Shown here: positions 25,368 through 34,212 of the stretch, in pieces
Position numbering within the stretch: the stretch's first letter is position 1
Layout of the letters: the number at the start of each line of letters is the position of its first letter
Assembly: GCF_035825295.1 (NCBI RefSeq)
Contig: NZ_JAYMGI010000002.1
Location: forward strand, 4,531,001 to 4,595,000
DNA from: Actinacidiphila sp. DG2A-62
GTDB taxonomy: Bacteria > Actinomycetota > Actinomycetes > Streptomycetales > Streptomycetaceae
Length of the DNA stretch: 64,000 bases
Reading direction: 5' to 3'
Position numbers and translations under genes: made by a program
The notes under the pieces: generated by a model
What the model was told of the DNA's origin: nothing
Database searches by the model: none
The model's input: only the letters and a program-made list of their open reading frames with translations

Positions 25368-26330
25368 TCAGCGGCCGTAGGGGGAGTCCGCCGGGATCGT
25401 GCCGAGGCGGCCGGCCTGGAAGTCGTCGAAGGCCTGGGCCAGCTCCGCGTGGGTGTTCATCACGAACGGGCCGTACTGCATCATCGGCTCGCGGATCGGG
25501 CGGCCGCCGAGCAGCACCACCTCGAAGTTGGCGCTGCGCGAGTCCTGCGTGGGCGCGGCCCGCAGGGTCAGCGAGGTCCCGTCGCCGTAGACGACCGCCT
25601 GGCCCATGTGGAAGGGCCGCGCCTGCGGGCCCGCGAAGCCCGCGCCCGCCAGGCCGTACGCCAGGGCGTTGAAGTCCTCGCGCCAGGGCAGCGTCAGCTC
25701 GGCGCCCGGCGTGAGCGAGACGTGCAGCATGGTGATCGGTGTGTGGGTGGCGCCCGGGCCGCGGTGGCCGTCGAGGTCGCCGGCGATCAGCCGGATCAGC
25801 GCGCCGCCGTCCGCGGAGGTCAGCAGCTTCAGCCCGCCGGCGCGGATGTCCTGGTACTTCGGCGCGATCATCTTGTCGCGCTTGGGCAGGTTCACCCACA
25901 GCTGGAGGCCGTGGAAGAGGCCGCCGCTCATCACCAGCGACTCCGGCGGCGTCTCGATGTGCAGCAGCCCGGACCCCGCGGTCATCCACTGGGTGTCGCC
26001 GTCGGTGATCGTGCCGCCGCCGCCGTGGCTGTCCTGGTGGATGAAGGTGCCGTCCATGATGTAGGTGACGGTCTCGAAGCCGCGGTGCGGGTGCCATGGC
26101 GTGCCCTTGGGCTCGCCGGCCGCGTAGTCCACCTCACCCATCTGGTCCATCATGATGAACGGGTCGAGGTGCCGGTAGTCGACGCCGGCGAAGGCGCGGC
26201 GCACCGGGAAGCCCTCCCCCTCCAGGCCGCTCGGCGCGGTGCTCACCGCGAGCGCCTGGCGCGGCCTCGCGTCGGCCGGCGCGGTCACGCGCGGCAGGCT
26301 CAGCGGGTTCTCTACGGTCACGGCGGGCAT
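25368..26330 (-). CDS. Pirin family protein
   Basis: 320 aa bicupin. The N-terminal cupin keeps the iron-binding pattern WHPHRGFETVTYI plus later His in GLLHIETP, and the C-terminal pirin_C domain (TPITMLHVSLTPGAEL ... LLGGRPIREPMMQYGPFVMN) is complete. Pirins are Fe/Ni quercetinase-like proteins or redox-responsive regulators; in Streptomyces one was reported to affect acyl-CoA dehydrogenase and redox balance, and an acyl-CoA dehydrogenase gene lies two genes away here, though not in an operon. Single gene. Confidence 0.93.
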   Translation of the reverse strand: MPAVTVENPLSLPRVTAPADARPRQALAVSTAPSGLEGEGFPVRRAFAGVDYRHLDPFIMMDQMGEVDYAAGEPKGTPWHPHRGFETVTYIMDGTFIHQDSHGGGGTITDGDTQWMTAGSGLLHIETPPESLVMSGGLFHGLQLWVNLPKRDKMIAPKYQDIRAGGLKLLTSADGGALIRLIAGDLDGHRGPGATHTPITMLHVSLTPGAELTLPWREDFNALAYGLAGAGFAGPQARPFHMGQAVVYGDGTSLTLRAAPTQDSRSANFEVVLLGGRPIREPMMQYGPFVMNTHAELAQAFDDFQAGRLGTIPADSPYGR

Positions 26331-26447
26331 GTGGGGTGCCTCCTCGAATGATGTCCACGGGCCAAGTTAGTTGAACTCTGAACATCTAGCAAGGCGTGAC
26401 TATTCCGTCACCCTCCCGGAGGAGCGCTCAGCGGTGCGGGGAACGCC

Positions 26448-26927
26448 TCAGCCGTACATCCGGCGCATCGTGAAGTCGACCATCTGCTCGACGGCCTTCG
26501 CGTCGAAGACCATCCGGTGCTGGCCGTCGATGTCGAGCACGAAGCCGTAGCCGGTGGGCAGCAGGTCGAGCACCTCGGCGCCGGTGATCACGAAGTACTT
26601 CGACTCCTTGCCGGCGTAGCGGCGCAGCTCCTTGAGCGAGGAGAACATCGGGATGACCGGCTGCTGGGTGTCGTGCAGCGCCAGGAAGCCGGGGTTCTCG
26701 CCGCGCGGGCAGTAGATCTTGGACGTGGCGAAGATCGCCTGGAAGTCCTCGGCGGACATCGATCCCGTGGTGAACGCGCGGACCGCGTCGGCCAGCGACG
26801 GCGGGGACGGCTCGGGGTAGGCGGGGGCCGGCTCCTGGTAGCCGCCGGGGCCGGGCATGGAGCTCTGGCCGGGGATCGGCCCGCCGGGACCGGGGCCGGG
26901 GTTCACGCTCTGCTCGTAGCCGTACAC
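26448..26927 (-). CDS. SseB-family protein
   Basis: 159 aa from GTG 26927 (VYGYEQSVNPG). The first ~50 residues are Pro/Gly-rich and likely disordered. The rest is an SseB N-terminal-like domain: LADAVRAFTTGSMSAEDFQAIF, ENPGFLALHDTQQPVIPMFSS, GYGFVLDIDGQHRMVFDAKAV. In Streptomyces these often sit near type VII or unknown loci; the function is unknown. A longer start at 26981 would add residues without similarity. Confidence 0.75.
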   Translation of the reverse strand: MYGYEQSVNPGPGPGGPIPGQSSMPGPGGYQEPAPAYPEPSPPSLADAVRAFTTGSMSAEDFQAIFATSKIYCPRGENPGFLALHDTQQPVIPMFSSLKELRRYAGKESKYFVITGAEVLDLLPTGYGFVLDIDGQHRMVFDAKAVEQMVDFTMRRMYG

Positions 26928-27006
26928 GCGCCCTAGCCTAACGAACACGGCTGCCCGCCACGGCGGAGAGGAAACCGTCACATCCGCAGGTCTGGGGTTG
27001 CTTGTT

Positions 27007-27022
27007 GTTACTCCCGGGTAGC
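27007..27022. promoter_or_regulatory. Imperfect palindrome upstream of the acyl-CoA dehydrogenase gene
   Basis: GTTAC-TCCCGG-GTAGC: the outer 5-bp arms match at four of five positions around a palindromic CCGG centre. It lies 108 bases before the ATG within a TTG-rich stretch that looks like a promoter (TTGCTTGTTGTTAC). TetR-type regulators of fatty acid oxidation bind such sites in actinobacteria; the assignment here is inference. Confidence 0.4.
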
Positions 27023-27129
27023 ATCATCGTCGTACGACCATGTGTCCGACCTTCACCACAGCCTTCACCACACGTACCTCACGTACTTCTCGACCAGACG
27101 TGAACGCAGCAGCGAGACGGAGCCTCGTC

Positions 27130-28956
27130 ATGGGCCACTACAAGTCGAACCTCCGCGACATCGAGTTCAACCTCTTCGAGGTCCTCGGCCGCGACCAGCT
27201 CTACGGCACGGGTCCGTTCGCGGAGATGGACGTGGACACCGCGAAGGACATCCTCGGTGAGCTGGCCCGCCTGGCCGAGAACGAGCTCGCCGAGTCGTTC
27301 GCCGACGCCGACCGCAACCCGCCGGTCTTCGACCCCGAGACGAACACCGCGCCGATCCCGGACAGCTTCAAGAAGAGCTACGCCGCCTTCATGGACGCCG
27401 AGTACTGGCGGCTGGGACTGCCCGAGGAGATCGGCGGCACCACCGCCCCCCGCTCCCTGATCTGGTCGTACGCGGAGCTGGTGCTGGGCGCGAACCCCGC
27501 GGTGTGGATGTACTCCTCGGGCCCGGCCTTCGCCGGCATCCTCTTCGAGGAGGGCACCGAGGAGCAGAAGAAGATCGCCGCGCTGTCGGTGGAGAAGCAG
27601 TGGGGCTCCACCATGGTGCTCACCGAGCCCGACGCCGGGTCCGACGTGGGCGCGGGCCGCACCCGCGCGATCAAGCAGGACGACGGCTCCTGGCACATCG
27701 AGGGCGTCAAGCGCTTCATCACCTCGGGCGAGCACGACATGTCCGAGAACATCCTGCACTACGTGCTGGCCCGCCCCGAGGGCGCGGGACCCGGCACCAA
27801 GGGGCTGTCGCTGTTCCTGGTGCCCAAGTACGAGTTCGACCCGGAGACCGGCGAGCTGGGCGAGCGCAACGGCGTCTACGCCACCAACGTCGAGCACAAG
27901 ATGGGCCTGAGGGTCTCCAACACCTGCGAGATGACCTTCGGCGACAAGCACCCGGCCAAGGGCTGGCTGATCGGCGAGAAGCACGACGGCATCCGGCAGA
28001 TGTTCCGGATCATCGAGTTCGCCCGGATGATGGTCGGCACCAAGGCCATCGCCACCCTGTCCACCGGCTACCTCAACGCGCTGGAGTACGCCAAGGAGCG
28101 CGTGCAGGGCCCGGACCTCGCGCAGTTCATGGACAAGGCGGCGCCCAAGGTCACCATCACCCACCACCCCGACGTGCGCCGCTCGCTGATGACGCAGAAG
28201 GCGTACGCCGAGGGCATGCGCGCCCTGGTGCTCTACACCGCCTCGGTGCAGGACGCGATCCAGGTCGCGGAGGCGAACGGCGAGGACGCCAAGCAGCTGC
28301 ACAGCCTGAACGACCTGCTGCTGCCCATCGTCAAGGGCTACGGCTCGGAGAAGTCCTACGAGCAGCTCGCCCAGTCCCTGCAGACCTTCGGCGGCTCCGG
28401 CTACCTCCAGGAGTACCCGGTCGAGCAGTACATCAGGGACGCCAAGATCGACACCCTCTACGAGGGCACCACGGCGATCCAGGGCCAGGACTACTTCTTC
28501 CGGAAGATCGTCCGCGACCAGGGCCAGGCGCTGACCGGGCTGAGCGAGGAGATCAAGAAGTTCCTCGCCGAGGCGTCCGGCGGCGAGGAGCTGGCCGCCG
28601 CCCGCGACCAGCTGGCGAAGGCCGCGGTGGACCTGGAGGCGATCGTCGGCACGATGCTCGCCGACCTGGCCGCCACCGAGCAGGACGTCCGCTCGATCTA
28701 CAAGGTCGGCCTGAACACCTCCCGGCTGCTGCTGGCCTCCGGCGACGTGGTGGTGGGCTACCTGCTGCTGCGCGGCGCCGCGGTGGCCGCGGAGAAGCTG
28801 CCGTCGGCGACGGGCAAGGACGCCGCGTTCTACGCGGGCAAGATCGCGGCGGCGAAGTTCTTCGCCGAGTCGGTGCTGCCGGGCGTCGGGGTCCAGCGGA
28901 CGGTCGCCGAGTCGGTCACGCTCGACGTGATGGACCTGCCGGAGGAGTCCTTCTGA
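27130..28956 (+). CDS. Acyl-CoA dehydrogenase (long FadE type)
   Basis: 608 aa from ATG 27130 ([19 protein letters not shown]); GGAG lies 8 bases upstream. Domains in order: an N-terminal extension plus helical domain, middle beta domain with the FAD/substrate segment [15 protein letters not shown] and [11 protein letters not shown]-terminal helical domain with [11 protein letters not shown] and the catalytic Glu in [13 protein letters not shown], then a ~110-residue helical tail (acetyl-CoA dehydrogenase C-terminal-like). It introduces the 2,3-double bond in acyl-CoA during fatty acid beta-oxidation. Single gene with its own promoter and a strong terminator at 29019-29055. Confidence 0.95.
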   Translation: MGHYKSNLRDIEFNLFEVLGRDQLYGTGPFAEMDVDTAKDILGELARLAENELAESFADADRNPPVFDPETNTAPIPDSFKKSYAAFMDAEYWRLGLPEEIGGTTAPRSLIWSYAELVLGANPAVWMYSSGPAFAGILFEEGTEEQKKIAALSVEKQWGSTMVLTEPDAGSDVGAGRTRAIKQDDGSWHIEGVKRFITSGEHDMSENILHYVLARPEGAGPGTKGLSLFLVPKYEFDPETGELGERNGVYATNVEHKMGLRVSNTCEMTFGDKHPAKGWLIGEKHDGIRQMFRIIEFARMMVGTKAIATLSTGYLNALEYAKERVQGPDLAQFMDKAAPKVTITHHPDVRRSLMTQKAYAEGMRALVLYTASVQDAIQVAEANGEDAKQLHSLNDLLLPIVKGYGSEKSYEQLAQSLQTFGGSGYLQEYPVEQYIRDAKIDTLYEGTTAIQGQDYFFRKIVRDQGQALTGLSEEIKKFLAEASGGEELAAARDQLAKAAVDLEAIVGTMLADLAATEQDVRSIYKVGLNTSRLLLASGDVVVGYLLLRGAAVAAEKLPSATGKDAAFYAGKIAAAKFFAESVLPGVGVQRTVAESVTLDVMDLPEESF

Positions 28957-29018
28957 CGGACGCGCGGGACGGACGCGCGGGGTCCTTCCGGCGGCGCGCC
29001 GTACCGGCCAGGACGGCG

Positions 29019-29055
29019 GCGGACGGCCTGTGGGAGTTTTCCACAGGCCGTCCGC
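29019..29055 (+). terminator. Perfect 15-bp hairpin after the acyl-CoA dehydrogenase gene
   Basis: GCGGACGGCCTGTGG (29019-29033) pairs fully with CCACAGGCCGTCCGC (29041-29055) around a GAGTTTT loop. It lies 62 bases beyond the fadE stop and ends 33 bases before the M18 peptidase start, so it could also act in that gene's leader. Confidence 0.85.
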
Positions 29056-29088
29056 GGCGTTCGGACGGCCGAAACTAAGCTGTCGCGC

Positions 29089-30386
29089 ATGACCAGCACA
29101 CCGCACCGCGCGTTCGACCGCACCCACACCGACGACCTCGCCGCGTTCGTCACGGCGAGCCCCACGCCGTACCACGCGGTGGCCGCCGTGGCCGAGCGGC
29201 TGGACAAGGCCGGCTTCCGGCGGCTGGCCGAGTCCGAGCCCTGGGAGGCCGGCAGCGGCGGGCGGTATGTGGTGCGCGGCGGCGCGATCGTGGCCTGGCA
29301 CGTGCCGGAGGGCGCCGCGCCGCACACGCCGTTCCGCGTGGTCGGCGCGCACACCGACTCGCCGAACCTGCGGGTCAAGCCGCGCCCGGACATGGGCGCC
29401 GCGGGATGGCGACAGGTCGCGGTGGAGATCTACGGCGGGCCGCTGCTCAACAGCTGGCTGGACCGCGACCTGGGCCTGGCCGGGCGGCTGACGCTGCGCG
29501 ACGGCTCCACCGCGCTGGTCGACGTGCACCGCCCGCTGCTGCGCGTCGCCCAGCTCGCCGTCCACCTCGACCGGGGGGTCAACGACGGACTGGCGCTGGA
29601 CCGCCAGCGCCACCTCCAGCCGCTGTGGGGTCTTGGCGAGGCGTCCGACGGCGACCTGATCGGCTTCCTCGCCGCCGAGGCCGGGCTGGACGCGGAGGAC
29701 GTGGTCGGCTGGGACCTGATGACGCACGACGTGCAGCCGCCCGCCTACCTCGGCCGGGACCGCGAGCTGCTGGCCTCCCCCGGCTGGACAACCTGCTGTC
29801 GGTGCACGCCTGCACCGCCGCCCTGGCCGCCGCGGCCGCCGGCGGCGGCGAGCTGCCGCACATCCCGGTGCTCGCCGCCTTCGACCACGAGGAGAACGGC
29901 AGCGAGGCCGACACCGGCGCCCAGGGCCCCCTGCTGGGGAACGTGCTGGAGCGCTCGGTGCACGCCCGCGGCGGCGACTACGAGGACCGGATGCGGGCGC
30001 TGGCCGGCACCGTGTGCGTGTCCTCCGACGTCGGCCACGCCGTGCACCCCAACTACCCCGAGAAGCACGACCCCACCCACCACCCGCGGGCCAACGGCGG
30101 CCCCATCCTGAAGACGAACGTCAACCAGCGCTACGCCACCGACGGCGGCGGGCGCGGCGTCTTCGCCGCGGCGTGCGAGAGCGCCGGCGTGCCCTTCCAG
30201 CACTTCGTGTCCAGCAACGCGATGCCGTGCGGCACCACCATCGGCCCGATCACCTCGGCGCGGCTCGGTATCACCACCGTGGACGTGGGCGTGCCGATCC
30301 TGTCCATGCACTCCGCCCGCGAGCTGTGCGGCGCGGACGACCCCCACCTGCTGGCGAGCGCCCTGCACGCATTCCTGCGCGGCTGA
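29089..30386 (+). pseudogene. M18 family aminopeptidase, one-base frameshift
   Basis: A zinc aminopeptidase removing N-terminal, usually acidic or neutral, residues from peptides in the cytosol. The first frame holds VVGAHTDSPNLRVKP (metal-binding His/Asp) through GRDRELLASP. The second frame continues with NLLSVHACTAAL, AFDHEENGSEADTGAQG, SSDVGHAVHPN and the final SMHSARELCG with metal-binding His. The break is at the C run 29777-29781: five Cs where SPRLDNLL needs TCC CCC CGG, i.e. six. Adding one C restores a complete ~432-aa enzyme. No other damage is seen, so a homopolymer sequencing error is the simplest explanation. Confidence 0.9.
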
Positions 30387-30529
30387 CCCGCCCAGCCCCG
30401 CCCCGACCAGCGTCCCGCGCCCCGCCCCGCGCCCGGCCGCGCCCCAACTCCCGGGGCGTGTCCGGAATGTGACAATCCCGTTCCCTGTCCGTCTATGCGA
30501 CAAGAGGTCCAACTGATTTACTCGCGGCC

Positions 30530-31117
30530 ATGACTGAGAACCAGCCACCTCCGTACGGCGGTCCCCCCGGCGGCCAGCCCGGGCCTTACGGACAGAACCC
30601 CTACGGCCAGAATCCGTACGGGCAGCAGGGCGGCATCCCCGGCCAGCCCGGTCCCTACGGGCAGCCGCAGCCCGGCGGCATACCCTCCTACCCCGGCGCG
30701 CCGCAGCAGGACATGGCCGCCTACGGCCAGCAGCCGGTGGGCATGCCGCCGCTGGCGCACTGGGGTTGGCGCGTGCTCGCGTCGATCATCGACGGCGTGA
30801 TCGTCGGCGTCGCGGAGATCATCCTCGCGATCGCCCTCGGCCGGCTGGGGCCGTCGATCGCCAGCCTGTTGGCCCTGATCGTGTTCGGCTACCTGGAGGG
30901 CACGAGGGGTCAGACCCCCGGCAAGATGGCGGTCGGCACCCGGGTGCTGCGCGAGGCGGACGGCAACGTGCTGGGCGTGGGCCTGGCCATCGGCCGCCGC
31001 CTGCTGCACATCCTGGACGCGCTCGCGTGCCTGCTCGGCTTCCTGTGGCCGCTGTGGGACGCCAAGCGCCAGACGTTCGCCGACAAGATCGTCAAGTCGG
31101 TCGTCATCAAGCCCTGA
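30530..31117 (+). CDS. RDD family membrane protein
   Basis: 195 aa. The N-terminal ~75 residues are Pro/Gly/Tyr/Gln repeats (NPYGQNPYGQQ), disordered and cytosolic. The RDD domain follows: GWRVLASIIDGVIVGVAEII (Arg and Asp in TM1), a second TM, GQTPGKMAVGTRVLR, a third TM, and the end KRQTFADKIVKSVVI. RDD proteins are small membrane proteins, some proposed as Na+/H+ antiporters; no specific role is seen. Monocistronic. Confidence 0.88.
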   Translation: MTENQPPPYGGPPGGQPGPYGQNPYGQNPYGQQGGIPGQPGPYGQPQPGGIPSYPGAPQQDMAAYGQQPVGMPPLAHWGWRVLASIIDGVIVGVAEIILAIALGRLGPSIASLLALIVFGYLEGTRGQTPGKMAVGTRVLREADGNVLGVGLAIGRRLLHILDALACLLGFLWPLWDAKRQTFADKIVKSVVIKP

Positions 31118-31386
31118 CGCGCGGCCCCGCCGCGCGCACCACGGCCTCCCGTCCCCCCGTCCCCCGGTCCGCTCCCGGCGCTTTTCCCGCAGCCGCGGGA
31201 GGAGCGCCGCTCTCCTGTCCGCTCTCCTGTCCGCTCTCCGGTCACGCTTATCCGTCCCGCTCCTCGGGCCGCGGCCGGCCGGTACGCCCCGCAGCGGCGG
31301 GTGGTGATTGCTCGTCGGAAGCCCGGGTAGGCGGCCGACGAGGGGAACTCCCCTCTACCTGGACACAATTGATGGAGGCGAGGACC

Positions 31387-31623
31387 GTGGGCATCGGAGG
31401 CTGCATCATTCTGATCGCGGCCGGTGCGATCATCACCTTCGCGACCGACTGGCACGCGAAGGGCGTCAACGTGGATCTGCTCGGCCTGATCATGATGGGC
31501 GTGGGCATCATCGGTCTCGCGGCCTACGTCAGCATCTTCAAGCGCCGGCGCGTACCCCCCACGGCTGATGGTGACGTGCCGCCCGTCGTGGAGGAGCGCT
31601 ACTACCCCGGCAACCGCTACTGA
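31387..31623 (+). CDS. Small DUF6458 membrane protein
   Basis: 78 aa from GTG 31387; GGCGAGGA is five bases upstream. Two TM helices: VGIGGCIILIAAGAIITFA and LLGLIMMGVGIIGLAAYVS, separated by a short DWHAKGVNVD loop, then a basic KRRR and an acidic tail. The MGIGxxIxLIxxGAI opening and the ...GIILMxxGxxG pattern are typical of DUF6458. Function unknown. Bases 31118-31386 upstream are plain GC-rich spacer with CTCTCCTGTCCG repeated near 31212-31240. Confidence 0.75.
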   Translation: MGIGGCIILIAAGAIITFATDWHAKGVNVDLLGLIMMGVGIIGLAAYVSIFKRRRVPPTADGDVPPVVEERYYPGNRY

Positions 31624-31640
31624 CCGACCGGCCCGTCTGC

Positions 31641-33572
31641 TCACTGAGGCGGTGCGTCCTGGTCGTCGAGCCCCGCCAGGACCAGCGCCAGCCGGGCGTC
31701 GCCGCCCTCGGCGAGCCGCACCGGCACCCCCCAGTCCTGCTGGTGCACATGGCAGGCGGGATAGGGGTTCACCGGGTCGTCGTCGCACGACGCGGCCATC
31801 GCCGAGACGTGCAGGACGCCCTCCGGCACCCCGGGATCGAGCACCAGGTCGCGGAAGAGGTCGGTGCCCTTGCCGGCACCCTCCTTGAGCAGTTCCGGCG
31901 GCGTCGCGCTGACCAGCAGCCGGGTGGACGGGCCGTAGCGCTCGTCCAGCTTCTGCCCGGCCGGCGCGCTGAAGACCACGTCGAGGCGGAAGGCGCCCGG
32001 CGCCACGTCGGTCGCGGCCCGCCGGGTGCGGTGGGCCACCGCCTCGACGCGTACCGCCTCCTCCGGCAGGTGCAGCCGGGTCAGCCGGTGCCGCGCGGAC
32101 TCCACGACCACCACGTCGTCGTCGACCACCACCGCGTCCGAGGGCTCGCGCAGGTCGGTGGCGAGCGTCGACACCTCGCCGGAGACCGGGTCGTAGCGGC
32201 GCAGCGCGTTGTTGTACGTGTCGCTGACCGCGACGCTGCCGTCCGGGAGTGCGGTGACGCCCAGCGGGTGCTGGAACAGCGCCTGCCCGGCCGGCCCGTC
32301 GCGGTGCCCGAAGTCGAACAGGCCGGTGCCGACGGCCGTCCGCACCACGTAGTCCTCGTAGTCCTCGCCAGGGCCCTCGCCGCCGGCCGCGTCCCCGACG
32401 CCGCCTGCCGCGCCTGCCGCGCCGTCGGCCGCCCCGGGCGCCGCGTCCACCCGCTCGACCCAGCGCAGCGCCGACGTCTCGGAGTCGGCGACCCACAGCC
32501 GGGGGCCCGCCGCCGACAGGCCCGAGGGCTGGGCGAACCACGCCTCGGCCGCCGGACCGTCGACCAGGCCCTCGTTGGTGGTGCCGGCCGCCACCTCGAC
32601 CCGGTCGGCCGCCGGGTCGTACGTCCACAGCTGGTGCACGCCGGCCATCGCGATCCACACCCGGCCCTCGAACCACGCCACGTCCCACGGCGAGGACAGC
32701 GCGACGTCCCGCGCCGGACCGGAACTGGGCGAGCCCTGCCACCACTGCCGGCCGGTGCCGGCCACCGTGCTGACCCGTCCGCTCTCGGGGTCCACCAGGC
32801 GCAGCACGTGGTTGACGGTGTCGGCGACCACGATCTCGCCCGTCGGCAGCAGGGCCAGGCCCTGCGGCTCGCTGAACCGGGCGGTCGCCGCGTCTCCGTC
32901 GACCAGGCCGCGCTCGCCGGAGCCGATCCGCCGGATCACCGTCTCGCCGTCCGCGGCCAGCTCCACCAGGGCGTGCCGGGTGGAGTCCGAAACCAGGTAG
33001 TGCCCCGAGACGGGCAGCGCCAGCGCCTTGCCGGGGAAGCGCAGGTCGGTGGCGACCGGCTCCGGCGGCACGTACGGGCCGTCGCCGCGGCGCAGCGTGC
33101 CCTTGGCCGCGTGCTCCTTCTCCAGCCGGGTGACCAGCCGCTCCAGCGCGTGCGCGTGGCCCTCGCCGGCGTGCTGGGCGACCACGTACCCCTCGGGGTC
33201 GATCACCACCAGCGTCGGCCAGGCGCGCACCGCGTACTGCTTCCAGGTGGCCAGCCGCGGGTCGTCCAGCACCGGGTGGTGCACCTCGTAGCGCTCGACC
33301 GCGTCGACGACCGCCTGGTGCTCGGCCTCGTGCACGAACTTCGGGGAGTGCACGCCGACGATCACCACGGTGTCCCGGTGCCGCTCCTCCAGCTCCCGCA
33401 GCTCGTCCAGGACGTGCAGGCAGTTCACACAGCAGAAGGTCCAGAAGTCGAGGATCACGATCGATCCGCGCAGGTCGGCGAGGGTCAGGCTCTTGCCACC
33501 GGTGTTCAGCCAGCCGCCCTCGCCGATCAGCTCGGGGGCCCGGACGCGTGCACGTGCAGTCATGCCTCCCAT
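31641..33572 (-). CDS. Thioredoxin-like NHL-repeat protein
   Basis: 643 aa. Residues ~15-160 form a TlpA/AhpC-like thioredoxin fold with redox cysteines in FWTFCCVNCLHV (CVNC). Then NHL beta-propeller repeats: FSEPQGLALLPTGEIVVADT, LSSPWDVAWFEGRVWIA, AQPSGLSAAGPRLWVADS, QHPLGVTALPDGSVAVSDT. The human relative is NHLRC2. No signal peptide, so cytosolic thiol/disulphide or scaffold role; exact function unknown. An Ala/Gly insert sits between two propeller blades. Start is either ATG 33572 or 33563 (MTARARVRAPEL); GGGAGG lies between them. Confidence 0.88.
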   Translation of the reverse strand: MGGMTARARVRAPELIGEGGWLNTGGKSLTLADLRGSIVILDFWTFCCVNCLHVLDELRELEERHRDTVVIVGVHSPKFVHEAEHQAVVDAVERYEVHHPVLDDPRLATWKQYAVRAWPTLVVIDPEGYVVAQHAGEGHAHALERLVTRLEKEHAAKGTLRRGDGPYVPPEPVATDLRFPGKALALPVSGHYLVSDSTRHALVELAADGETVIRRIGSGERGLVDGDAATARFSEPQGLALLPTGEIVVADTVNHVLRLVDPESGRVSTVAGTGRQWWQGSPSSGPARDVALSSPWDVAWFEGRVWIAMAGVHQLWTYDPAADRVEVAAGTTNEGLVDGPAAEAWFAQPSGLSAAGPRLWVADSETSALRWVERVDAAPGAADGAAGAAGGVGDAAGGEGPGEDYEDYVVRTAVGTGLFDFGHRDGPAGQALFQHPLGVTALPDGSVAVSDTYNNALRRYDPVSGEVSTLATDLREPSDAVVVDDDVVVVESARHRLTRLHLPEEAVRVEAVAHRTRRAATDVAPGAFRLDVVFSAPAGQKLDERYGPSTRLLVSATPPELLKEGAGKGTDLFRDLVLDPGVPEGVLHVSAMAASCDDDPVNPYPACHVHQQDWGVPVRLAEGGDARLALVLAGLDDQDAPPQ

Positions 33573-33626
33573 GAAACATCATCGGCGCACGGACCGAGAG
33601 CCGCCGCAGGGGGTAGGCATCCGGGC

Positions 33627-34124
33627 ATGAAATACGTGGTGCGCGAGAAGATGTTCGCCGTCGGCGACGACTACTGGATCGAGGACGAGCACGGCCGCAG
33701 GGCGTTCTACGTCGACGGCAAGGTGCTCAGGGTGCGCGAGACGCTGGAGCTGCAGGACCCCGGCGGCGCGGTGCTGGCCGTCATCCACAAGAAGCTGCTG
33801 TCGCTGCGTGACGCCATGACCGTCGAGCGTGACGGGCAGACGCTGGTGACCGTGAAGAAGAAGCGGCTGGCGCTGCTGCACGACGTCTACCGGGCGGAGC
33901 TGGCCTCCGGTGAGGAGCTGGAGGTGCGCGGCGACCTGATCGACAAGGAGTACGACATCGAGTACGAGGGCGAGCGGCTGGCCCGGATCTCCCGCCGCTG
34001 GTTCTCGCTGCGCGACTCCTACGCGATCGACGTCGAACGCGAGGACGCCGATCCGGCCATGCTGATCGCCGTGGCGGTGTGCGTGGACCGGCTGGTGGAG
34101 AAGGAGCACGGCGAGGACGGGTAG
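33627..34124 (+). CDS. LURP-one-related (tubby-like fold) protein
   Basis: 165 aa. MKYVVREKMFAVGDDYWIEDEHG opening and the repeated GKVLRVRETLELQDPGG, AVIHKKLLSLRDAM, VTVKKKR, RISRRWFSLRDSYAIDV pattern identify the LOR family (PF04525). The fold resembles tubby and phospholipid scramblase C-terminal domains; bacterial function unknown. Divergent from the NHL gene with a 54-base gap. Confidence 0.88.
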   Translation: MKYVVREKMFAVGDDYWIEDEHGRRAFYVDGKVLRVRETLELQDPGGAVLAVIHKKLLSLRDAMTVERDGQTLVTVKKKRLALLHDVYRAELASGEELEVRGDLIDKEYDIEYEGERLARISRRWFSLRDSYAIDVEREDADPAMLIAVAVCVDRLVEKEHGEDG

Positions 34125-34212
34125 CCGGGCGGGCGGCGGACCCCCGGGGCCGCCCGGGGCCGCCGCCTCGGGCCCGCGCGCCCACCCGGCCGCCGCGCCA
34201 GGGGCCGCGCGG

